Shown in pieces: positions 55,040 to 64,000 of a stretch of 64,000 nucleotides of DNA. This stretch comes from Dastarcus helophoroides (Eukaryota > Arthropoda > Insecta > Coleoptera > Bothrideridae): contig CM053331.1 of NCBI GenBank assembly GCA_028583605.1, positions 9,656,857 to 9,720,856 of the forward strand, in the 5' to 3' direction. The stretch's first letter is position 1. Each line of letters opens with the position of its first letter. The notes beneath the pieces are model-generated. The model searched no databases, was not told the DNA's origin, and saw only the letters and a list, made by a program, of their open reading frames with translations. A program made the translations under genes and the position numbers.

Positions 55040-55375
55040 AATTGAAAATGTTTACAGGAACTGTACCATACTGATAATGGCCAAAGAACGTCGAAATCGA
55101 TCTACGGTGGTTCAATTGTATTTTAGTTTAGTTGAGCATACCTATACTCATGAAAGTTAAACTACTTTAAATTATAACCAGGTTAAACACGATGTAATTA
55201 AAGTCATATGAACACTAATGGTGAGGTAACTTTCTTTCATAATGGGTTGACTAGCAACTTTCGTTTATCACAAGCACTTTCATTTCAGAACATTTAATTG
55301 ATATTATTTGTTAAATCTAACACACCTAAACACATGTCATGCCGAGGGCGCTTATATTAATGGATATTGTTATGA
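55040..55375 (+). repeat. Direct repeat with hammerhead-like motif, copy 2 (family B)
   Basis: Diverged partner of 53240-53515, with a longer spacer between the motif and the CAGAACATTTAATTG block (55286-55300). Confidence 0.55.
55058..55113 (+). ncRNA. Hammerhead-like motif, family B, copy 2, core changed
   Basis: CTGATAA (55071-55077) in place of CTGATGA, helix II GGC/GTC, GAAA (55093-55096), palindrome ATCGAT (55096-55101), triplet ATC. Stem I combines GAAC/GTTC and CCATA/TACGG with one mismatch. The G-to-A core change should abolish cleavage. Confidence 0.55.
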
Positions 55376-55379
55376 AATC

Positions 55380-58300
55380 CTAATATAGTAGTGTCCGTTT
55401 TGGAATTACCCCTTAGAATTTCATAAAATTAGGCATATTGGTAGATTATCGTAAGATCATGAATCAGTTAAATTTTTGAAGAGCTACAGAAAACCAGTAT
55501 TGGTTATTAAAATTTCACTCTTTCAACATAAGATACTGTAATCCACTGATGTTATCATATTTTTTGCAAAAAGTAGATTTTGGATTTTAGTCAAAATGGA
55601 GAGAATGATTGAAAATAACACATTTGGATATACAGCTTTCGAGCTGTAATAATTAGCAATAAATATCAAAAATTATTTTTTTTTAAATTAATCGAGAATG
55701 CCTATTTTCTTGGAGCCATTTCAGTAATTTAGCTCGTTGCTAAGGAATCATCACAAAACAGTTCCAGAAAGTTTTTTTCATCCTAGGCCGAGAAAGTAGG
55801 TAACTTACCCGTACCGGATAACAAGAAGCAAATAGTGACTGTCAAGCAAATGATTTCATAGAAAATTAAATGACAATGAAAAATGTCATAAATTTATTTA
55901 AAACAAAGTATTTAAGTAATATCGATTAGGATTTCAGAAAAAATTGTATGTGTATCTCGTAGTAAAAGCAGATCCTTGGACTTCGATATTTGTTAGCCTC
56001 GGCTAACGCCTCGACCACAATTTACATCGTCGTCTGGGGATGTTTTGCTTTTACTGCTGGATGCACAATATACTATTTTGGTGCACTTTTTTCATAATTT
56101 ATTAGATGTGGCAACTTTTTTTTATGTAAACTCCTCTGTCGAAGGAATCACTATTGTTTACTTCCATTTAAAGGTTATGTGACAAATTTTCAGGATTGCC
56201 CATTAATTAGTTTGCAAATTGAATCTACTGCAGCTTATTCTGAAATGTTTTCTTAAATAATTTTTTCACTTTTCTTATGAAATATTTTTTCATTATGACT
56301 GATTTCGACTATGATATTATTCGGGGATAGAAATTCTTCTGTCTTTTATTTCATCGTGATGTTATTTAGTCCAAAGACTATGTTAATCAATCAAGACAAT
56401 GTATACTTTCGATCTGATTTTGACTTTAGCAATATCGATAGTACTACCTTAATACAAGAAAATTTATCACTGCCAGTGACTCTTGTAATTTTAGTTACAT
56501 TGTACATAACTTAACTTGGTTATTACAATATTGTAAGGTTAAGAATTTGTTTTTCAATTTTAAATTTACTATTAATAAATATTCCCTATCAGACTGATAG
56601 AATACATTTCTTTAAAGAAATAATTTGTATTTTTGCATTAAATCATAGTCTAGCGTACAACGTTGTTCAAATATTTGAATTACTAAATTAATTTCAATAA
56701 ATTCACGTTTACTGTCTTCTAACAGTAATTTGTGTAAAAAGTTGAGATTGTAAAGTGCTTTGAGTTGACATCTTTTAATTTCGTTATTGGCGTGAGGTGA
56801 TATTTTTAAAAGCTTAGGGTTAGTTGCAGGAGAGATAACTTTTGGATTTAAGTAACTTGCAGCATGTCCCAGACTTCAAATTTTAAACTTTATAATCCCG
56901 AGAAAATTGTTACAATATACAACGTCGTCACTTACATTAAACAGGAAGGATACTTCACTTACCGTACCATACATTTTAAGCTTTGACATTATTTACATGA
57001 TGGATAGTGGAAGCAAGTGACGCGAACACATTTTAATACCCGCTAATGCAATAATCTCGTACAAATTAAATTTCTTTTGATGGGGAACTTGTAAAGAAAC
57101 GTGTACTAAAACTTTGAACTTCATAAAGTCATTTCATTAAGCCGTTTTTGTGCCGTAAAAGCTGAAACTTTTAAGGGACACCGTGCCTTACACTTTGTTC
57201 TGCAAAATGTGTGCTACAAACGAACCGCAAATAAAAAGAGAACAACCTTCTTCTGGTTTTATTACTTTATCATAAACTTGGGCGCGGCTGTAACGCAAAT
57301 TTAATATGTAAACTTATAAGCTAATTTATGGGGCAAAGGCTTAGGCAGGAAAAGTAACATTCCGCTGTAGAATTGAAACTGATACGGTGCATAACTTCTA
57401 TTTGTTTTTAGGATGGATTACGCTCGTGTTTGTGCCAATGTAGCTTATAAATATACTACTTTATACAAGAGCATATTTTCTACTTACCTGCGCATGTATA
57501 TAAAGGGGAATGTTACCTTAACATTGCACCTGGGGTACTTCTGAAGGAAATTTCTTTCGCGCTGTACAAGCATGTGTGCATTACTTTTCAACCAACCCTC
57601 GAATATTTAATTATCATTTTTTTTTGTAATAGATTTATTTTGTTTAATTAATAGTTCTACTTATAAAGAAGTCTTATAACTACTAACTCAAAAAATCTTT
57701 CCTTATGCAGAACTTGGGCAATTGTGATAACAAATTAATCCTAATTTGACAACCACACTTTGCATCCAAATTGTAATCGATATCAAATTAAGGTGGGGTG
57801 AAAACACTTGACCCGAACAGTCCTTCCCAGCCATTTTTAATGTTTAAGTAAGTTAATTATTTCCTTGATTTTAAAATAAAATAGACAAGAAATCCTGATA
57901 TTGTCCTATTAAGCAAGTTTAATATTTTGCTGGCTTTAAAATTAAGTAGACAAGAAATGGAACAGGTGATATTATAATGATTTCATCTTACTTTATCTCC
58001 TGCAATGACAAGATAAAATGGCTTTAAAGATATACGAAAATATCTCAATAAAAAAAAAACGAAGTTTGCTTTTCAAATAATTAAAGTTAATTCCGCTTAT
58101 CCTCCAGCATAAAAATTAAATGAACCTGGATAACAAAATTGCAGGTAACCTACTTTTATTTCTTTTGGACCTAATTAAATAAGAAAACGTCTTCATCTCA
58201 TTTTCTTATTGCAAACAATATACAACAGCTTTATACATATTTAAGGGTGTACATTCTACTTCATATTTTTCTTCTCTTTCAGGTAAGTTGAGAAATACAC

Positions 58301-59040
58301 ATTTTTAAGCGAACTAAAGCAAAACTATTCAGAAGGCAATTTATTTAAAAACGAACGGTGGTTTCAGGGCATAAGCAATGCAAACAGTAAACGTAAGCTG
58401 TATCAAGCGACACCGTGCATTAATGAAAAATGACTTTGTTTAACGTTGAGCTATCTAGGAAATATTTTAATCTCTCCAAGTTAATGTAACGAGGTACACC
58501 ATCTAAAGCAGTTTTCTTTGATTTAAAATTTAGAACAAAAACATCATGATTGATTACCCTTCAGAGCACCCAAGATCCATTATGTTTGCTCAAAACTGCA
58601 TCAGCTAATAAGTTGGCATTTCTGCTTTAGTTACAAAAACCCTCTCGTAGGACTTAAAATACAAAAAGGTGCGTTTTTTTCTATTTTTGACCTGAAAACT
58701 GTCGGAAACTAGTAGACTCATAAATTTAAAGGGAGCTCTAAAACCTGCTCTTTCAAGCGAATTCAATGCAATTGCCTTTTAGTTTCTTATTTTATCATTT
58801 GTTGTTTGATTTTTGTAATGGTTTTCTTTACAGGCACTTACTTCTTGGATGTCTAGTGCTTATGCATTAACAATAAACCCTGCACTTAACATGTGTTTCA
58901 TCCATAACTCATAAACTAAACAGGGTATCTCCTTGTTAACATGATTATTTTTAAGGAATGGCAGCGAAACATGGATATGATACGAAAGCGTAATTTTTTC
59001 CAAGTTGTTGCGCGTTATCATAACTGAAACTTTGAGATTC
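55380..59040. other. Long AT-rich stretch without a gene
   Basis: About 3.7 kb with only accidental short frames (the longest, 56311-56514, has no motif). A small hairpin, GTTAGCCTCGGCTAAC, lies at 55993-56008. It could be intron or intergenic host DNA; this is the least TE-like part of the window. Confidence 0.4.
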
Positions 59041-59044
59041 GATA

Positions 59045-59093
59045 AAGAAGAAGAAAAAGAAGAAGAGAAGGAAGAAGAGGAGGAAAAGGAATA
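59045..59093 (+). repeat. Purine-rich GAA/GGA microsatellite
   Basis: About 48 bases of only A and G (GAAGAAGAAAAAGAAGAAG and variants). The complementary strand is pure pyrimidine, so it could form triplex DNA. No gene association is seen. Confidence 0.8.
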
Positions 59094-59481
59094 CAGCAGT
59101 TGCGCAATCTGAAATTAGGAGAAACCAAAAATTGCTTATCTTTGAAACATAAAAATATGTTTATCATTAAATGACACTTTTAGTCCTGAGGGCCCCACGT
59201 AGAAATTGACCACTAGTGATAACGAACTGCAGAAGAAAGTTTATGTGAAATCGCAAAGAAGTGGGATGCAAATGGCATGAATTGCTAATAGTGGCTTGAG
59301 AGATATTTTCTGGTGATCATTACAAACGTATTGAGATTTGTGAATCTGAGGGGAAGATGTGTTGCCGACGGAAAATTTTCAAACAATGTGGTGTTTGTCA
59401 ATAGGTACTCTTTTTTTCTTCACGGGCCCCACAACCCTTAAATAGTTCGGAAAAATATATACTCGTGTATTCCTGCAAGTA

Positions 59482-60342
59482 CGAGGGTGAATCAAATATG
59501 AACCGGAATTTCTATCATGTCACCATGAGGGTGTCGGAAGTGTGCGCGTACTCTTATACATGTTAGGTGGGGATATCACGTGACTTCCTGCGCTCAAGCG
59601 AATTCATTTCTCGCCGTTCATCAGTTGTAAGTGTGAGCAAGAGGTTCATCCGCACGTTGCGCAGAGCCGTTAAAAGTGTAAAATCTGTCAACATTCTTCG
59701 TAGACTAGAAGCACAGTTTGGGAATACTTGTGTAAAGAAAACTTAAGTGTTTGAATGGGACAAAAAATTTTTAAAAGGACGAACTCGAATTGAAAATGAA
59801 CCCCATGCTCGTTGTCCTCGGACCAGTGTGACTTCGGACAACATTAACGCTGTTATGCACGTGGTTTTTTGCATGAACGTCGTACGATTTTGCCTACTAC
59901 TGCCAGCTATTGGATAAAGTAAAACGTGCATATCGGCGGAAGAGGCGCGAATTTTCGGTCAAAAATGTGATTTTGCTTCATCAAAAGCCCCCCCTTGCCA
60001 ATCTGATTAAAAATTAGAGGCAATGCATTGGGCAACACCCTCCTTAGAGTCCCGACTTATCACCATGCGATTATCACATATTTGGGCAACTGAAAGTAGC
60101 TCTAGGAGATGAGCGATTCCATGATGATGCTGCTGTTGAGGCATTTGTGCGTAATTTGCTGCAAACACACCTCCCTTCTTTTTATGATAATGGCATTAAA
60201 AAACTCCCAATCCCAATCCCAATCCCAAATTCATAACAAAATAAGGAGATTATGTAGAAAAACAGTTAATAACTTTTATATATGTATCTTGTAACAATAA
60301 ATTTTTTAAAACAAATTCCGGTTCATATTTTATTTACCCTCG
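59482..60342 (+). mobile_element. Mariner-like element, internally deleted, copy 2
   Basis: Ends CGAGGGTGAATCAAATATGA and, inverted, CGAGGGTAAATAAAATATGA, each flanked by TA (59480-59481 and 60343-60344). At 861 bp it is the same deletion derivative as 25705-26589. A short AATCCC-type microsatellite (60206-60230) lies near the 3' end of its reading. Confidence 0.88.
59633..60240 (+). pseudogene. Mariner transposase, central region deleted, copy 2
   Basis: Counterpart of the minus-strand pseudogene at 25.8-26.4 kb. The start codon is GTG here (ATG in copy 1). The helix-turn-helix region includes LRRLEAQFGNTCVKKT, then a TAA, then VFEWDKKFLKGRTRIENEPH and SVTSDNINAV. It then jumps straight to the block that normally lies beyond the first catalytic aspartate (MHVVF here, VHVDFL in copy 1). 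After a shift it continues YCQLLDKVKRAYRRKRREFS, KNVILLH, SPDLSPCDYHIFGQLKVALG (third catalytic aspartate present) and DERFHDDAAVEAFVRNLLQT. The second catalytic aspartate is lost (HQK for HDN). Confidence 0.8.
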
Positions 60343-60459
60343 TACATTGCACGTGATTTTGGGTTATGATAGTAAATTCCAACATTGACATATTTTTCAT
60401 AAACAAGCAAAATGTCAGCGAATCTGCTCTAAAATTAAATAATTTGGCTATTTGAGCAT

Positions 60460-63400
60460 CAAAAATTAATGGTGTGGGTGCGTCGCTTCGTTGTTTATTC
60501 CTTAACTTTTTTCATAAATCTCAATTCTTTTTAACTTTCATTTTTGGCTTTTTCCTAAAAGTTTGGACCTTTATGACTTTACTGAAAATATCAATTTCAC
60601 TTTTTCAGGAAAATTTTGAACTTCTATTACCATTTCTACTTTCTTTCAAAATGTTGACTTTTTCACATTTTTGACTTATTTCGTGAATTTGAATTCTTTT
60701 TTAAAAATTCAAATTTTTTTCCAATTGTTTTTTTAAATATTTGGAACTTCTTTGAAACTCGGGAATTTTATGAAAATTCGAATTTTTCAAAATTTCGACG
60801 TCTCAAAATTTCGCCTTTTCAATATTTTGAAATTTTCTCCAAACTTTGATTTTTGTTTTTTTTTACATTTGAATCTTTTTAAAATATCTTGACTTTTTTT
60901 CGAAATTCTTACTCTTTGAAAATTTTGAGCTTTGTTTTCAATTTTTTTATTCCAGCTTATTTTGTATATTTTATTTTTTGGATTTTCTGCAAAATTTTGA
61001 CGTTTTGCAAATTTTCTAGATCTTAGATTTAATTTTAAATATCAATCCCTTTTGATAATACGAACTCTTTTTGAAATAACTTCGTGCTGCTTTGAATATT
61101 TCGGCTTCTTTTAGATTTGGAACTTAATGATAATTTAACCTTTTTTAAAAATTTTGCGCTCTTTTGAATGTTTTAGCTTCTTTTACATTTTGACCCTTTT
61201 AAAATTTTTCATTTTTATTGAAAATTTACTTTGTTTTCTAAATTCATATCAAATTTTTTCGAAAATTTGGGCTTTTTTTAAATGTCGCTTTTTTAAAAAG
61301 TTTGACTTTTAATCGAAATCTTGAGTTGCATATTTCACATTTTCAAACTTTGAAATTTTACTTAAAATTCCCACTTTTCTTTGAAAATCTCGATTTTTTC
61401 AAAATTTTAACTATATTTGCAAAATTTTCTTTCCGAAAGGTTGAACTGTTAAACTCGTTGGCTATTTTTAAATAATTCACATTATTTCGAAAATGTGGAC
61501 ATTTTTGCAAATGTAGTTTTCTCTGAAGATATCTCTGTGAAGATGACAGCTTGGCTGTCGAAACGCGTTAGAGCAACGTTTGTTGTGTTTTTTAATCATT
61601 CTTGGTTTCAGGGGACAAGTTCTGTATTTCAATTTTTGCAAATGTAGACTTTAGAAATCTGGATTTTTTAAAAATCTCGTCTTTAAAATTTTCGATTCTA
61701 CGTGAAACTTTCGAACTTTTTTCACGTCTTTACTTTATAAGAAATTGTGCCTTGTTTTGAAATATTTCTAACATTATTTTTAATATTTCGGCTTTGCCTG
61801 TGTTGTAAATTTCGATCTTTTTCTCAAAGATTCAATTTTTTTCAATATTTTAATTTCTTAAATAATTTGAACTCACCTATAATGTAGAGCTTTTTGAAAA
61901 TTTAGATTCTTCAAAATCTAGACCTTTAGGGCTTTTTTAAAATTTTGATTTTGTTTTCAAAATCTTGTCGCTTTCTAAATAGTTTTTTTTTGTAATTTGA
62001 ATGCTTTTTGAAACCTCACCTACTTTTTTTTAATTTTTATATTTTTTTATTATTTCGGCCTTTTACCATCACAAACTTTTAGGAAATTTAAATTTCCATT
62101 GACAATTTTAACTTTTTCTAAATTTAGATTTTTTTTTATTTAACACTGTCTACAATTTCAACTTTTTTAAATAATGTTCACCTTTTAATCGAAATTTAAC
62201 TTAGAAAATTTGAACAACTTATTTTTCAAAATTGAAACTTTTTTATAAACTTCGAAATTTTTTTAAATTTTCGAAAATTTTAACTTGTGTTTTGAAAATT
62301 TTGATTTATTTTTAAATTGTGGAATTTTTTTAGCATATCGATTTTTGAATTTTTGTTTTTTTCAAAACCTCGTTCATTTTTCAACATCTCGACTATTTTT
62401 CAAAGTTTTTACGCTTTTTGGAAATCTCTAGCTTTGTCTTAAATTACCTCAAAATTTGGGCTTATTTTGAAGAGTTAGATTTATTTTTGGGAGATTATAT
62501 TTTTTTTTTCATTTTTCCACTTTTGAATATTTGGACGTTCTTTTAAGTTCTAAGAACATTCTAGTACTTTTAAAAAGAGAAATCCATTAATTAAAATGTC
62601 GATATCTTATGAAAATTTCGATATTTCAAAATATCGGCAATCTTCTGAAATTCTGATTTTTTTTTTAAATGACGACCTTTATTTTATTATTTCGGTTTTT
62701 TTTCGAAATTTTTACATTTTGGTCATTTATAGCGTTTTTCTCTTGAAACCCCTGCTTATTTTTTAAATTTTGATCTAAAATTCAATGTTTTTTCAAAATT
62801 TTAACACACTAAAATGTGGCTTTCTTTAAAAATTACAATTTTTTTTTAAATTTCGATTCCTTAAAATTACAACATTTTTCAAATTTTGCAGAATGTTTTT
62901 TTAAATACCAACTCTGTTTGTTAATTCGACTTCTTTTAAAAATTTGATAATTTTTTTGGATGTATCAACTTCTGTTACATTTTAATCTTTTTAAAATTTT
63001 GAACTTTATTTAAAATTTAATTTTTTTTGCACATTCTACATAAGGTTTTGTAAACGTCAACGTTTTTTTCCCATTTCGATAATATTCTAGATGTTGCGTT
63101 ATTTAAAAATTTTAACTTTTACTTCAAAGAGTGACTTACAATTTTACACGTTCCTAAACTACAAACTTTTTATTGAAGTTTAAACTTTTCTTTAATATTT
63201 CGACTTTTTCTGAAAATTTTGACATTTTCAACCCTTACTTCGTGGAATTCTTTAATATTAATATTTAACCAGAATCCTGTGGAATTTTTAAATTTTGTTG
63301 CGTATTTATCGTTAATAAAGTTTATTAGTTATGAATATTGACTTTGTTAAAATTTTTGAATTTTCTAAATTCGATGTTTTTGTAAAATTTAGTCTGTTTA

Positions 63401-64000
63401 AAAATGTTGACTTTCTAAAAATAGAAGTTTTTCAAATATATTGAGTTTTTTTTGTAAATTTAGACTCTATTGAAGTTTACACCTTTCTTGAAATCCCGGC
63501 TGTAAAATTTCCAATTTTATATGAAAATTTCAAACTTTTTTTATATCTGTAATTTTTTCTAAACCTTTACTTATCTTGAAAATGTAAAAATTTCTATTTA
63601 TTTCTTAAAGTTTGGTTTCGTCCCGAATATATTTTTTTTTAAATTGTATTTTTCTTTTATTTGAGTTTTTTTGAAAATTAGGGCTTTTTGAGCATTTTGA
63701 TTTTTCAAAGTTTTCAATTCTAAAAATTGCAATTCCTCAAAACTTGGACTTTTTATTAAGATTTAGACTTTTTACAAATTTCATCTTTTTATAGAACATT
63801 TTTTTATTTGAACCCTTTTTGAATATTTAAATTTTTTTTTGAACCTTTTATTATATAGTTTTTATATTGCGCCTTTTTTTACCATGGCTACTTTTTTTGA
63901 AAAAGTTAATACAGACAATTTCAAAATTTTAAAATTGAGGTTTTGGTTCAAAATTTTTTAAAACTACGACTTTTTAAATTCCCGTCTTTTACTCGAAATT
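60460..64000 (+). repeat. AT-rich degenerate tract, T-rich on plus strand (at least 3.5 kb)
   Basis: The largest tract, cut by the window edge. Words TTTGAAAATTT, AAATTTCGACTTTTT and TTTTTAAAATTTTGA recur without a fixed unit. It contains the family C hammerhead-like motif and tail at 61533-61640. No gene is present; the frame at 60474-60674 is low complexity. Confidence 0.72.
61533..61573 (+). ncRNA. Hammerhead-like motif, family C, C-to-G at first core base
   Basis: Stem I CTCT (61533-61536) with AGAG (61570-61573). The core is GTGAAGA (61537-61543), where the consensus is CTGAAGA. One unpaired T, perfect helix II GACAGC (61545-61550) with GCTGTC (61554-61559), loop TTG, then GAAA (61560-61563), palindrome ACGCGT (61563-61568) and cleavage triplet GTT. 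The first core base change predicts inactivity, but the fold is otherwise excellent. Confidence 0.62.

Noticed and set aside
60460..64000. CRISPR-like or satellite array
   Set aside because: No exact repeat unit or unique spacers; words recur loosely and without constant spacing.

Overview
This window is AT-rich eukaryotic DNA, most likely from an insect or other arthropod. The evidence is the mix of element families: Penelope-like, jockey/CR1-like, RTE, mariner, piggyBac-like, hAT, PIF/Harbinger and BEL/Pao. I recognise no host gene, rRNA, tRNA or CRISPR array, so the species is not determined. By eye, well over half of the sequence is transposable elements (TEs), their decayed copies, or AT-rich repeat tracts.

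Layout. 0-5 kb: an AT-rich tract, a long-terminal-inverted-repeat (long-TIR) element at 2.74-3.94 kb carrying a 150-bp insertion with a 42-bp target-site duplication, then scraps of a DDE transposase and a BEL/Pao gag. 6.2-8.8 kb: a decayed PIF/Harbinger transposase with one intron, split by a head-to-head pair of Penelope-like (PLE) fragments. 9.5-11.2 kb: a dispersed repeat (inverted second copy at 50.6-51.2 kb) split by a 1,076-bp long-TIR element. 11.3-13.8 kb: two AT-rich tracts of opposite polarity. 13.8-23.7 kb: pieces of one jockey/CR1-like LINE family, one copy split by a complete 1,988-bp hAT element, plus a piggyBac-type MITE, a hairpin MITE and a 41-bp minisatellite. 25.7-28.3 kb: a deleted mariner and the 3' half of an RTE LINE. 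34-36 kb: a solo LTR and another long-TIR element.

37.2-41.0 kb holds the best-preserved element. It is a PLE whose 768-codon frame (reverse transcriptase plus GIY-YIG nuclease) has no internal stop, joined head-to-head to a 5'-truncated copy of itself and flanked by a 14-15-bp target duplication. The rest: a long-TIR element (41.7-43.5), a large AT tract (43.8-46.0), a hAT-type non-autonomous element (49.2-50.3), a zinc-knuckle ORF1 (52.7-53.2), the 5' half of an RTE LINE (53.7-55.0), a second deleted mariner (59.5-60.3) and a 3.5-kb AT tract running off the right edge.

A thread through the window is hammerhead-ribozyme-like RNA. Three unrelated repeat families carry the CUGANGA / helix II / GAAA core with a short palindromic helix III, the minimal form reported from Penelope-like elements. 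One copy (40.86 kb) has an intact core; the others carry core or stem changes. In the third family the motif is followed, always on the same strand, by the unusual TTTCGACTTTTT-type AT tracts, which suggests motif and tract are parts of one element.

The genes here do not form a pathway. The biology is nested transposition, and several insertions are resolved to their target duplications.
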